Shown piece after piece: positions 36,405-48,759 of a stretch of 64,000 nucleotides of DNA (positions are counted from its first letter, which is position 1; every line of letters begins with the position of its first letter). The DNA is taken from the NCBI GenBank assembly GCA_015680685.1, contig MNCI01020719.1:93620-157619 (forward strand), written 5' to 3'. A program made the position numbers and the translations under genes. The stretch is from Gnetum montanum. Taxonomy: Eukaryota; Streptophyta; Gnetopsida; Gnetales; Gnetaceae. The notes under the pieces were generated by a model that was given only the letters and a program-made list of their open reading frames with translations, ran no database searches and was not told the origin of the DNA.

Positions 36405-37713
36405 GAACTAACTGGGGGAACAACGGGCAACCACAACGAAAGCATAGATACATTGGAATATGAGTGTCGCCAACTTCCAACCCTTAACCTGAAAACATCA
36501 ATTGGGAGAAGTTGGACACTTTTAAGAAATTCAAACAAATTCTCATTATTTTGGATCTCTCCCTTTCAATTTAGTCATGGGGGAGATGGCCACCTATGCT
36601 AATCAATTGAGGCCCTTAGTTTCTTTTTTAGTTTTTTTTTACACATTTTTGTTTTACAATTTCTTTAACTCTTCTTGTTTTTGTTTTATAACATCGTTCA
36701 TAATTTTCCATTTATTTGTGTGTTTGTCTATTTTGTTTGGTTTTGTTAATTTTTTCACTTAATAAGTGCTCCATGGATGGTAGTATGAACTATTTTCTAC
36801 TGGTTGCTAATGTTTGGTTTTTACCTTTAAGTTACGATGTTGATACTAAGGTATGGTTTTTTTGATATGACAGGCAATGAGTCCACTTCATCCATACATC
36901 CACAAATTTCTATGGTCTCTCTTGGCTTGGAACTATATAGTCCCTTTCTCAATAATAAGAACTATAACGAATTAGTGACTGGGAATTTTTCAAACTAAGG
37001 AAGGACTCAAGGATTGAAAAGGGTGTCACTTCAAGGAAACTTGATGCATTTGTGTTGGCCATTCTCTTTGGTGCTTGGATGTTTTCTTCTTAAGTTTTCC
37101 TTCCCATTCTGACATTGCTCCATTATCGTGAAGTTGAGTGAATAAAAATAACAAAGTCTTTGCATGGTGTGGTTCTCATGTATAAACACATAAAAAAACC
37201 CAGTGAGAATTCAAAGCATACCCCTTAGAAGAAATAATCATTTAGGCCACAAGCACTGGTTATGGAACTAAATAAACATGTTCCCTCTAACTACGGCCCT
37301 TCTCGCTTCCCATTCTCTCCTCCTTCATTTCGTCAGAATGGTGGTGGCTCTTTGGTAAAGGCATTCTTGTTACTTCAAGTGGATGGATTGGCCAAATGTA
37401 TTAATGCAAAGTCACTGGATGTGGTTTGTTGAGGCCATATTTGGAATGGAATATGCTAAGTTACATTAACCATGAAATACACAAGGGGCTGTACACCACC
37501 TTGTTCTTGGGATTCCACTCCATTCTCTTCTCTCCATCCTTCTCTCCATTGTTCACCTCATTGCCAGTTGTATCAGTAGTCCATATTTTGGGTGATGCAT
37601 CATTTGCTTTTTGGTAAATTCTTGTGCTTAAGACTTTAACTCTTGTTTCCAAATGATATTCCTAGAGCCTACGGACTCTTTGAATGTGGGTTTGTCAGGG
37701 CATTAAAGGCATG
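36405..37713 (+). repeat. Tandem 1.3-kb unit 2 in element C
   Basis: CCACAACGAAAGCATAGATA recurs here at 36431 (first copy at 35118), a period of about 1313 bp. The right end joins CTTTGGGGAGGACCCACT as in other family members, so this is the original junction and unit 1 is the added copy. Confidence 0.9.
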
Positions 37714-38460
37714 AGCTTGCTTTGGGGAGGACCCACTAGCCTTCATATTTGGTGCACCAGTTAAATTCTTTTCCTTAAACATTTTTGCAATTAACTTTAT
37801 TTATTCATTTCCATCTTGACATCCATTTCATCGACGTTACAGTTGTCTCTTTTTCTCCATCTTTCTTGTTCTTTTTCTTTCTTCATTATATCGCTATCAG
37901 AGGCTCACTCTTAGTCATGGGGGTCCTGACCCAATTTTTTCGATTTTCTCCTAACCCCTACACCTTCGGTAGTCACCACTATTATATTTCCAGACCCGTA
38001 TCAGCCATACCACAACTCAACCAATGGACCTTTCACCGAAGCAAGGTATCAACTACATTGTGATTCATTTACCCTTGCTAATATAAATACTGTGTTGTGT
38101 GAATAGATGGTAATCATACAATGATGGATTGGATCTAGAGGGAACACTTGAAATGGATCGGTGTTGAAGTAGCTATGCAAGGAACAAGATGGATGGCACA
38201 CTTACAGAGAGACAACGAAAGGCGCAATCTTGGTGTTGGCAGTAGCAGACTTATTTTCTCTTCTCCCTTCTCTCTTAGCTGCCAAATAAGGCTTGATGTC
38301 AAATGTATAAGGTGTTCAATCTTGTTGTTGTTGTAAACACTAGTTTTATCATGTTCTATAATGATGATCCGTTCACATGTCATTCCATTCACCATTAGTT
38401 CCATTCAAGTCAATAATCCCATACCTTTCCAATATCTTGTAAGGAACTCGAGGATGAGTT
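37714..38460 (+). other. Element C 3' noncoding region
   Basis: It holds the shared GGACCCACT block, a PPT-like CTTAGTCATGGGGGTC near 37912 and short frames without recognised similarity. No ORF2. Confidence 0.55.
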
Positions 38461-38464
38461 TTTA

Positions 38465-38480
38465 TTTAGTCATGGGGATA
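38465..38480 (+). other. Polypurine tract of element C
   Basis: TTTAGTCATGGGGATA abuts the 3' LTR. Confidence 0.75.
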
Positions 38481-39301
38481 TGATGGGACGCGATATCGCA
38501 TCTTCCCTTGCGATATCGTGTACGTGATATCACAGCTCACTGCCAAATCTATAAATAAGAGGTGACTCTCCCTTGTTTCTCAATCTAGATCTAGACCTTA
38601 GCCAAACTCTTGCAGTTTTTCCATTCTAGAGTTAGAGTAATTTCCATGTGCCCGTAGTAGGAGTCCCAAAGTGAATGGATCTTTATTCGAGCAAATATTG
38701 TACCTGAGCACAAGTTTGTGTACGAAAATAAAGAAGAACTTTTGGATAAACCTTGCAATCCATGGATTAAGCTAAATAGGACTTTAATTATTGTTATTTA
38801 TTGTTCATAATTTAAATGCTTTATTAGTTAATTAAATCTCTCTTAACCCTTCTCTCCTAGTTAAGTGCATTCAATACGACCGCTTCGAGCACATGCATTA
38901 CGCTTGGTAATCCCAGTAACGAATAGCGTTTGGTAATCCCAGTAACGAATAGCGTTTGGTAATCCCAGAAGGTTGCATTGGTTCAGGGTGTGAACGGCAA
39001 GTGGGAATGGATACTGATGCTAGGCATTAGAACTTAGTTAGTTAAAGTTAGTTATTTAGCCTCTTCACCCTTTCCCTCCTTAGCATATGCGATAAAATAT
39101 AAAAGACATAAAAATCACATACCTGGGACTTACTTAACCATACAACTGTGAAAAATACAAGTAAGTCTGGGAAGAAAATGAACGATTAACCTTAAGTGTT
39201 CCATAAGGCGTGTAGGCACTTAGTTTGCGGAGTTCGACTAGATCATGCGTCTAACACTTGTATTCGTATGGTTGAGTGTAGGGGTACCTTGCCACTCATC
39301 A
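38481..39301 (+). repeat. 3' LTR of element C
   Basis: TGATGGGACGCG start and GCCACTCATCA end, colinear with the 5' LTR. It carries one extra 26-bp tandem copy (units at 38917-38942 and 38943-38968) that the 5' LTR lacks. Confidence 0.9.
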
Positions 39302-39306
39302 ATTAC
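39302..39306. repeat. Target-site duplication of element C, right copy (ATTAC)
   Basis: It matches 31386-31390. The flank continues element G. Confidence 0.85.
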
Positions 39307-40499
39307 TGTGTCAACCTTACTAGAGGACTACCTTCAAGCATGGGTAACATGTCTTTCTAGTGACATGGCAAGTTAACACTTATTTTAGAATACACTTCCA
39401 TTTTCTTCATTAGAACTCAAGTAAATAATAAAACTTAATAGTAGGATAAGACTCATAATAGTAGCTTTAGAGAATCCACACATCACCTTGATTTCATATC
39501 CATTTCATTCCCACTTGGTTCTTCACTTTTCCATCTAGGCATAATGATCATTGGTTTATTTTAGTTTTATTGTAAGAAGAATGTCATTATGTCTATGGTA
39601 AGAACTTCTTATTATTAGAAATGAATGAGATGGATGGTATGGTCTCATTGTATATACAATCAATCCTCTATTGATTTGATAACATAGGGTGAAATTCTCA
39701 TTGTTTCAAATACATCTTGTTTATTCCTTTACACTTTATGAGATAAATCAACAAAAATATATACATGAGAAATGGTGAAATTATACAATAATGAAAAATA
39801 GATAAGAATAGAAAAATGTATAAAGAATTTGAAAGATATTAAAAAATGAAAAATGACAAGAAATGTGAAAAGTATGAATAGAAAAGATATTAAAGAATGT
39901 AAAATTGGTTAAAATTAGTGAAAGTATGATAAAAATTCTAAATCAAAAAATTATAGAACTAAAAATTAAAGTTCACTTATCAATTCCTGATTCAATATAG
40001 GGTACCTTCCCCATGAATTAACTAATGGACGAGTGTTACAAAATTGGACCATAGATCCTGAGGATCATACAGTCTAGGTTTCTTATTCATCATGCTTAAT
40101 GATTTATATTTTTATTTATTATTCCATGTGATATTGATGATAATAAAGTTTTGATCATTTGGAAATACATATTCTGTTGGACACGATGGTCTTTTCATTT
40201 TAGAAAATTCAAATATATTTTCTTGTTTATTTCTAATTTCAGTTCTAAGTCTCCATGTTTACTATTTATTATTGATGTATAGTCATGGTTTATGACATCC
40301 TTTTGTAATTTTTCAATTTGGTTCATTTTCTTGGGGTAGGAGTTGAAAAGTGTGTTGGATGTTTCCATGCATGTTTTGGATAGTTTTATATTCTCATTTC
40401 TTAACGACTAGATGTCTTTTGGTTTAGTGACCATTTTTTCTTTATGCATACATACTTGCTTTTTAAATTTGTTATGGGTTGGCATAAGAATCATGTTGA
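39307..40499 (-). other. Element G spacer after protease
   Basis: AT-rich. Minus-strand reading just after the protease gives a short Lys-rich stretch and then stops. No reverse transcriptase motif is readable, though decay could hide one. Confidence 0.45.
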
Positions 40500-40960
40500 C
40501 ATTCTAAACTTTCAATTCATAACTATATCCTTCTTCATTGTAAGTAATGCATGGAATTCTTTGCATATATATGGCTCCTTGCTCATCTTCCTTGGTAATT
40601 TCCAAGGATAAGTCTCTCTTGTCTAGCTTAGCATTAATTTTGTTATGCCATGCTCTTCCCATAATAATAGAAAAATCCCTCTTATCATTTTTACATTGAT
40701 CATAGGAAAATCTATTGGATACAACCACAAATTGAAAATGATCATCACATATTCTATCTATCTTAAATGAATGATGACTAATTCATCTACATGCTCTAGT
40801 CTTATGATGTACTTCTGTAATGGTGGTAGGTTCTATGCCTTGTATGTTTCTTGAGATGTTAAGTTAACTTTAGAACCTAAATTTAGTAGAGTTTTGCATG
40901 ATGAGTTTCTAGTAATTTGTAAATAAATCAAAGAACTTTCAAGATATATTCTTTCCTTAA
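40500..40960 (-). pseudogene. Element G retropepsin-like protease remnant
   Basis: The minus strand reads CKTLLNLGSKVNLTSQETYK near 40850-40910, the place of the catalytic D-S/T-G motif of aspartic proteases. Here it has Asn for Asp and Leu for Ser/Thr. About 60 residues later comes DFSIIMGRAWHNKINAKLD (40600-40690), which resembles the hydrophobic GR motif of retroviral-type proteases. Element I carries the same pair of motifs. It is inactive as written; its role would have been gag maturation. Confidence 0.6.
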
Positions 40961-42187
40961 GAAGATTTCCTACTTTGATCTAATTAGATACTATATTAGG
41001 TAGCATGACAGTTGTTAGGTTCTTGTCCACTAATGCCAGAAGCATAGTACTATCTTGACAACTTCATTTAAAAGAAACAAAAGTAGATGAAGTTCTTGTC
41101 CTTTGAACCTTTTTTTGGACTTGCCTCAAAGAAAGGGAATTTCCTAGATTTAGCTTTAGTGTTGCTAGTATAATCCTCTCTTTATATACTAACTACCCTT
41201 GTAGCCCTTTTTTGCTAAGGTTGTGTTGGTAGTTCCCTTTGCATGACCGATAGTGGTACTAACAGTAATGGATTAGGAGCTTGATATGAGGGACCTAGTG
41301 CTACTTGAGATGTGTAAGAATGAAAATCCATACATGATATTTGTGGGTTTTCTATATTTGGGTGGATAGTATTAAGAAGAAGCATGGATAGAAGTATTTT
41401 TGAAAGAAATAGGATATTGTACATAGTATTCATAGGAATCTAGTTGCCTGTATGGATACTGCTACTTTGGTAGTGGCATTTCCCATGACTGTGGTTGTTA
41501 CCATTGCTGTTGGTATTATTTCTACAGTTAAGGATAAGCCTTACTTGGATAGTATAGTTGCTGGTAGAACTATCTAAAATTACCTTGTAGATAAGGTAAT
41601 TACCTAAGCATTTCTTTTTTAACAAATTTTGGATTAAGTACATATACCTTAAACTCTTGTAAGTGTACCATGATAGGACAAAATCTCTTAGGATGCTCAT
41701 ATTGGTATGCTTTGCAAATTGTGTCATCTTCTAATATTAAGTCTTCTATTTTCTCTATTGTAGCAACTTTTCCTTTGTTCTTGTAGTTGTCACATCCATT
41801 TTCATTTTTGTTATTTCTATATTTATTTCTATTGAAGTATTATTTAGTTATTTCCTCTACTATCTTTAGTGTTGTAGCAAATTTTTCATCCATGAAATCC
41901 CATAATTTCTCTACCTTGGTTGCAATATCACTTACTAATTTTTGAATAGGTAGAGTCTTCCGTTGGATTGCATCTAATTTTTCTTCTTCTTGTGTTTCAC
42001 ATAACCTTATATCTCTTTTTTTGATAGATGGGTTTTTGTTATATTCTTTTGCTAATTCCATTTTTCATAGCTCCCCTTCTTTCATCACTTGGTCTATTAA
42101 TCTTTAGATTCGATAAGCTATCATTTTGGATCATTTTCCTTAGGCATATACTTCAAGGGTTTCTCTTATATTGGTCATTAGCCCATT
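40961..42187 (-). pseudogene. Element G gag, C-terminal part (broken)
   Basis: The minus strand at 41840-42061 gives a charged helical segment (VSDIATKVEKLWDFMDEKF) matching the post-core segment of C. Further left are a zinc-knuckle relic and tyrosine/proline-rich pieces. The frame joins 61876 on the other side of element D, in the YH..DGL part of gag. Confidence 0.65.
42183..42187. repeat. Target-site duplication of element D, left copy (CCATT)
   Basis: CCATT recurs at 61876-61880 after the far LTR end, 19.7 kb away. Confidence 0.85.
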
Positions 42188-42964
42188 TGATGAGTGGCAA
42201 GGTATCCCTACACTCAACCATACGAATACGAGCATTTCATGCACAATCCAGTCGAACTCTGCAAATGGGCTAGTTGTGGTATCAAGACAGTTATCCTTAG
42301 GTCGCAGTTCGTTGTCTTCCCATCTAGACTAGTGTTAACTTTTTCACGTATGGTTTAGTCCAGAATGAGATGTATGATGTGTTCCTATACTAATGCTACT
42401 CCTGGGTGTAATGGAAAATAATATTAACTAAGCTAAGAGGGAGAGGGTGAGAGAGAATCTAAGCTAGCCTAAGTGTGATGAGCATCTATTCCTTGATCAC
42501 CCATACACATCTTGGACTTTGTGCATGACTACCACTGGGATTACCAAGCACATATACTAGGTACGCTATTGGGTTACTAAGTAGTCACACTTAAATGCTC
42601 ATAATCAAGTCGTACTCATTTCGCTTTTAACAAGAGTTTAGGGTGAAGAGATATTAACTACAAAAGTAGTAAATAAAAATTAAATAAATAATTAAACTAA
42701 GTGAATGATGCAATGATAAAGTAATCTCAATCTTTATTTCTGATCATGTGCATGTCCAAGTACGTCATACTCGAATAAGGATGTCGTACAATTACAATCA
42801 CCACACTGCGGGCATGCACTAGGAGAGAAGGGTTAAGAGAAGAACTACTAAAACTAAAGATTTAAAATTAGAACTAAAAAAATCCTTATCAGATCTGTCT
42901 ACCTCTTATTTATAGATGAGGACACAGGCTGCAATATTACGGCCAAGAAAATGATAACTCATCG
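42188..42964 (-). repeat. 3' LTR of element D
   Basis: The left edge TGATGAGTGGCAAGG is the reverse LTR end. The right edge reads CTCATCG, so the terminal dinucleotide is mutated from CA to CG. A reverse TATA box CTTATTTATAG lies near 42905. GATATC repeats are nearly gone (only ATATTACGG). Confidence 0.85.
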
Positions 42965-42980
42965 TACCCCCACAACTAAA
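42965..42980 (-). other. Polypurine tract of element D
   Basis: The minus strand reads TTTAGTTGTGGGGGTA next to the LTR. Confidence 0.75.
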
Positions 42981-43155
42981 TGAAAACTCATCCTCGAGTT
43001 ATAGTGAGAACAATCTCTGTTGATTACATAGTGGATAGGTATGGGATTATTGAATGGTGAGAATGGGTTCATGCCGTAGTGTGGAATCAAAAAAAAATTG
43101 AGACACAACACAAAGAATGCTAAAGAAAATCCTACAGCTACAAAATTAATGGAAC

Positions 43156-45945
43156 TCATGTAGTTCCTGGTGGCGGTGGCTCCTCCATGGGTGCTTTTGC
43201 CTTATCTTGTGCTCCAGGTCTTCGGACTTGATGGTGTTGAAGTATGGCCTAGAGTTTCTTTTCTTTGGTTCAAGGGTCTTGCGCTGTCCATGCTAATGTT
43301 TCGATGTTTGATGAAGTCGGCACTCCCCATGGGCAGGGTAGCTGTGGAAACATTTGATTTGCCTTGACATACCAAGCCGCAAACACCCGTCGTTCCTCCT
43401 CGTAGGCTCTGGCTTTGTCTCTGTATTCTTGGAAATATGCAAACCATTGAGCTAAATCTGTTGTGGCACATTTTTTTCCCTAGTAGCTTACTTTAACCAC
43501 CTCAAGTTCAGAATTTGCAATCTCTAGTTTTTGCAATATCTTCTTGCATTTTGCAAATTTTGTTTCATATTTGCTATAGGTGGTGGCTACCTATTGCTCG
43601 AGCTCTGTTCTTGGGCACCCTACTGTTAACATGGCAAGGTTGGCATACAGCAGGTTTGCCAACTCCATGTATTCTATAAAGTCTTGGATCTGCAGGTCTC
43701 GATTCTTAACTTCTGCCTAGTGGGCAAATGCATATGTGTCCAATATGGCCCACTGGTCAATGTGTTGAGCATTGATAGCATTGATGTGGGCAATGGCCAT
43801 ATGGATCTCCTTTTCAATGATCTGTTTGTACATCCCCACCTGATCCCAGAAGTGCTCCTTTAGCTTTTCATGTCTTTTAGCCTCATTTTGCCACGTGCTT
43901 ATTTCGATAGCTGTCTTTTGCCAGATGGTACGTACCTCCTCCATTGAGAGGGTTCGATTCTCCTTGGCTAAACGTTTCATGTCTTGGTTGACTGAGATGA
44001 ATTATTCTCACAACTGATGAAAATGTTCTTCAAGAACATTCTTGTTCTTTTCCACGGTGGTCAACTAAAGGTTTTCGACAACAAGTTACTTTTTTTCCTC
44101 TTGTAAGGCCTTGAGTGCCTTTGTATGTGCATGACTTTGCACTTGTGCTGTAGAGGCATCCCAAACAACCTTATCTTTTTCTTCTGCCACCTTCTTATTC
44201 TCCGTTAGTAGTTTGGTTAGTTGCTCAGTTTTGAAATTGTCCGACTGGTCTACGGGAACAAATTGCAAAGGGTCCCATTGTGCTGCTTGTAGGGCCACGA
44301 GCCTTTCTTGCAATTTTTGCACCTCTACTTCAGTGTGCTCAACCCTCATCTCCGTCAAGATTAGCTTTCCTTTGGTGGAAATGAGGTCTGATTGAATTGT
44401 TGTAACATCCTGAGGGATGTCAAATAATGACATCATTACTTGTCCTATATGTAGCAATCAATCAAGTACATCCTCATGTTCCGTAGAAGTCATTGAGGTT
44501 TCAGCCAAAGTTTGAGCATCCCGTGCTCTTGTGAGATCTACCAGTGGTATAACAAGTACATTGAATGATTCTTTAATGTGGTCTATGACCACTTTTGTGA
44601 CTCCCACTGCATCTTGGTGTTGCATGACCACCACTGTGGCCCCTTCACTAGTTTCTAATTGCACTTGAAAAGATGTAGCGTTCTCCGAGATCTGTTGTGA
44701 CGAAGTGCTTTCCCCTCCTCTTGTATGGATGGACACTTTACCCCTTGAACGATCCAAAGAAATCATGGGCTATATGGCATTGTCAATGACGTGGAAGAGA
44801 TTTGCATCATCACGACTTCCCCAACTGACTGTCTCAGTGATGGTCTTGAGATGGCTCATTGATGATCTGTAATCTTGCAGTGACGGTGGTTGATCTTGGC
44901 CTATGCTAGGCCCTGCTTCTTGTTATTGGCTGGGTCCCATACTTGGAAGTTGGATGGGTCCTGCAAGTTAAGTTGCAATTGGCCCTGCAGTATGTTATTT
45001 TTCTTGTTCTGGTCTTGGTGTCTCACTAGTAATTTTCCTTGCGGCTGGTCGTTTTAACAATTCAGCATATGAAGCATTTTGGGATTTTTGGAGGACATCA
45101 TTAGTGTATCCTCTGATACTAGCACATTGACACAACTTCCTGATAAGGCAAAAAAAGGGCAACACCATCTTCCTTGTCTTCTGTTCTTCGAACCGCCTCA
45201 GGATCTCTGTAAAGTATAGATGATGTAGGTTAACATTAACCTTTTCCATCAATACTACACATCCCCTTACCACATGCGTTGAAATCCTTTTTAAGCTCTT
45301 TTTGGGGAAGAGGTGATATGTCCCAATTTTGAAATAGATCCTCTCTTCTGTTGTCAACTCTCCAAATGTCTTATCCTTGCCATATGCCCTTTCCAACCAA
45401 ACTCATCATGCATCATGGTCTAAATAGGTAGATAACTGAGCAACTTTTGGCCTTGTATTCGAAAGGTTTAATACTTTTGAAATGACCTGCATAGAGAAAT
45501 CAACTTTCACACCATAAATATTAACTATGGTGCCTTGTTCTCTGTTGTGCCAAAATTGGTATGTTTCCCCTAGGTACTAGGCACTGCTTTCAAAGAGGAT
45601 AGGTCATAAGGGAGACCCTTTGAGGTGATCCCTAACAACCTCAGGAGCAAACTCTACAAATGGTTCAAAATTTAATTCCACAATCACCACAGTGAATGTG
45701 GACCTTTCATGGATAGCCTGAACACAATCCTGGGACAACGTGAGATGTTGTCCTTGTTTAGGTGCTACATCAACTCCTCCTTCTACCTGCCTTGACTGTA
45801 CAATAGCAAGGTCTTCTTGGTGAATGCTAAATGATTGTTCCTCCTGCTCTGCATGTTGTTCGACAGGGACTTGTCCTTTGCCTCTCCTAGGTCGTTTGCT
45901 CCCACCTTGAGTAGGACCTTCCTGTTGTCAATGTTTCGGGGCCAT
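43156..45945 (-). pseudogene. Element D ORF2 (930 codons, stops present)
   Basis: Length is an exact multiple of three from ATGGCCCC to TGA. Readable blocks in order: HLKGSPLWPILSES, YLGETYQFWHNREQ, a 133-residue open stretch at 44995-45396 (MERAYGKDKTFGELTTEER), MISLDRSRGKVSIHTRGG, then coiled-coil-like pieces (KGKLILTEMRVEHTEVEV; MKRLAKENRTLSMEEVRT) and the end AWYVKANQMFPQL...APMEEPP. It is the best guide with the 57592 copy. Only substitutions creating stops, such as CAA to TAA, seem to break it. The start is preceded by GATTGCAG, a splice-acceptor-like context. Confidence 0.75.
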
Positions 45946-46424
45946 CTGCAATCACACAGGGCTAATCGTTAGTAAGGTTATTTCGAAAATTAAGTTATAC
46001 CTTATTTCTTGCCTTAATAAATTTATTTTATCTCGGTGTGATGTTTCCTGAAAGATTATAATAGTGAGTCCTTTTTACTTAGGTGGTCTTTAATTCTAGT
46101 TTCCTGGTATAACTAAGGGAATGAAATTATTTTTGGCACAATTATCCTTAATGTTATAACTAATTACCCTTGATAATGTCCTTCAAGTGATGATAAATTC
46201 CAAAAAAGTTATGCACTATTCGGCATGTGTCCCTCCCCCATGACTAAGCTGAACACTCTAGGTTCTAGTAGGTTTAGATAGTATGAGAATCGGAGTACCA
46301 GTGAGCGAGATATAGGTATAAAAGCAAGGGTCTCACAATCGCAAGTCGTAGAGAAAAATTTGAAAAACTCCCCTGCGTGAATAGTTAAAAATGATGGTAA
46401 GGGATGCTGGGGGGGGAGGGGGGT
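45946..46424 (-). other. ORF2 leader of element D
   Basis: Noncoding. A possible weak donor AGG|GTAATTA at 46167 (minus) pairs with the acceptor at the ORF2 start. A PPT-like TTAGTCATGGGGGAGG lies near 46240. Confidence 0.4.
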
Positions 46425-46508
46425 CACGTATTTATAAGTTTTATGTGACGTGATATTGCATACGTGATATCGCATCAGCCATGATATCGTGTACATGATA
46501 TCGTGGCC
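46425..46508 (-). promoter_or_regulatory. Internal LTR-like promoter of element D
   Basis: The minus strand has four GATATC-type repeats (46443-46508) followed by CTTATAAATACGTG at 46426-46438. Layout and spacing copy the LTR U3. Confidence 0.6.
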
Positions 46509-47228
46509 TATCGATGTTTAGGCCCAAGGGAAAATACCGAATTTTGAAGGTTTTTCTAAAATTAACAATGTAAATTAAGGACATATGGGCAAGTGTTAAA
46601 GGGTTCGAGGGTAATTTAGTTAGTTTTGAAGGCACGAATAATGATATGTGGGTGGAATTGATCGCTAAAGGCTTCGGGTGGTAAAGGAGAGAAAAAGGCC
46701 AAGTGATGGTTCATAGGAACGTTGGAATTTAGAGGGATAGTGATAAGGGAAAGAACATTGTTGAAAATGTGCTGAGGGTAATAAATGGTATGTGGAAGAT
46801 GGGATATGAGTGAAAATTACAAAAATTATGCAAGTGGATCCTCCCCAAAGTAGGTTCCAACCTCTAATGCCCTTGTGTAATCACACTTAAAAATGTTCAT
46901 GGGCACTTGAAGAGTTAAATGTAAACCACACTAGTTCCACAAAACACACACATGTAAGTATCACCAGGATGAGATAAGAATTCTACGCTATATGAGACAT
47001 GAGTAAAAATTACATGGATAGCGAGATGAGACAGACTATAGAAGGGATTGTAGAGATAGGGACATGAGGTAACTGACCTAGGCCACAGTGAATCTTGCGT
47101 GTAAAGCATGATTAATGTGTCATTAACCTATCATCCCAAGATCAGGACCAAGTCCATTCCTCTAATCAATGCCACTACATTGTTTCATCCCATGATGAGC
47201 GACTATGAGAGTACCACAACAACAAGGC
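46509..47228 (-). other. Element D noncoding spacer, left part
   Basis: It holds the reverse of CTTTGGGGAGGATCCACTTG near 46838 and blocks shared with B and F. No gene. Confidence 0.55.
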
Positions 47229-48078
47229 TGATGAGTGGCGAGGTACCCCTACACTCAACCATACGAATACAAGCGTTTCATGCACGATTCGGTCAAACTC
47301 CATAGATGGGCTAGTTGTGGTATCTAGACAGTTACTCGTAGGTCGTAGTTCACTATCTTCCCACCTAGACTAGTATTAGCTTTGTCATGTATTGTTTAGT
47401 CCAGAGTGAGGTGTATGATGTGTTTCTACACTAGTACTACTCCTAAGTATGATGGAAAATAATATTAATTAAAATAGGGGAGAGAGAGAGAGAGAGAATC
47501 TAACTAGCCTAAGTGTGATGAGTATCCATTCCTTAATCATCTGTACACATCTTGGACCTCGTGCATGACTACCACTAGGATTACCAAGCTCATGGCCTAA
47601 GTACACTACTGGGTTACCAAGTAATCGCACTTGAATGCTCGTGATTAAGTTGTACTCATTCCATGTTTAATAAGAGATAAGGGTGAAGAGATATTAACTA
47701 GGAAAGCAGAAAATAATAATTAAATAAATAACAATTAAATAAATGATTAAGCTATGTGGATGCTGCAATGATAAAGTAATCTCGATCTTTATTGTCGGTC
47801 ATGTGCATGTCCAAGTACATCACACTCGACTAAGGATGTCGTACAATTACAATCACCACACTGCGAGCATGCACTGGGAGGAAAGGATTGAGAGAAATCT
47901 AAACTTAAAAACTTACAATAAAATCTAAGAACTAATGCCTAGAAAAAGGAAAGCTGCCTCTTATTTATAGAAATTGAGGTAGGCTGTGATATCGTGTACG
48001 TGATATCGCGACTACAATATCGCGGCCACTACGATATCACAACTTTGATATCATAGCCAGCAAATTCATGACTCATCA
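47229..48078 (-). mobile_element. Solo LTR inside element D
   Basis: A complete 850-bp LTR from TGATGAGTGGCG to CATCA, without primer site or PPT on either side. Element F shows the empty site (ACAAGGCATACGATCAC, near 53830). The left flank is AAGGC, the right AAGAT, a duplication in which the last two bases changed by transitions. TATA lies at 47960-47970 (reverse), with five decayed GATATC repeats to its right. Confidence 0.85.
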
Positions 48079-48759
48079 AAGATGTACGATCACTTGGCAT
48101 TTTGTTCAAGGGAGGAGTGATTTTTTTGCTTTATGACACTTTGTTTTTTTTTCTTTTTCTTTTTTTTTTTCGATTGTTGAATCTAGAGAAGCTACCAACC
48201 TTCAGGCATGGGTGCATGTCTTTCCAGTGGGACCCCCTAGAATAGCATTGGATTTTGAAGTGCCTTTTGATTACTCTTACTCCCATTTTTCATTAGATCT
48301 ACAAGGATCTCAGTACAACCACGTTACATGATAACTCTCACAGACATCACCAAAGAGAATCTGCAAGTTCCTTTGATGTCACACCCTAATCATTCCTTCT
48401 TGGTCCATCCTTCTTCATTCTGGGTACAATGAGCAAAAAATTAATTTTAAGTTTTAAGAATGTGAAGAATATCACTGTACCCTCAAACAGAACCTATTAT
48501 TTGTAGAATGGATGAGTGGGTGTAATGGGCTCACTTTCCACATAATTGATCATTCGAGACTCGATAACATAGAACACACAACCAACGAGCCACATGAGTG
48601 TCTTATTCATAGATAAGATTACTTATAAAAAGATAAAAAGAATAAAAAGACAAAAAAAAAACACAAAAAGATAAAACAAGAAGTTAAAAGATGAAAAACT
48701 GGAAAACAAAAATTGTAAAATTAAAGAAAATGAAAAATATTTATTAATCCTCCTTGTTA
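48079..48759 (-). other. Element D noncoding spacer, right part
   Basis: It continues the spacer interrupted by the solo LTR, with a T/C-rich run near 48145 and the ATGTCTTTCCAGTGG block. No gene. Confidence 0.55.

Larger units (their letters stand above)
31391..39301 (+). mobile_element. Element C: complete non-autonomous LTR retrotransposon
   Basis: Direct LTRs, a good primer site, a PPT and an exact 5-bp duplication delimit it. The interior has a gag only. In place of ORF2 there is a tandemly duplicated 1.3-kb segment (partly hidden by an assembly gap) and a short noncoding tail. This fits a gag-only, non-autonomous element. It lies inside minus element G. The LTRs are similar, so insertion is relatively recent. 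Confidence 0.9.

Noticed and set aside
36117-37652. Repeated 63-residue frames on both strands in the 1.3-kb units
   Set aside because: They appear twice only because the DNA is duplicated; no similarity to known proteins and no conservation in other family members.
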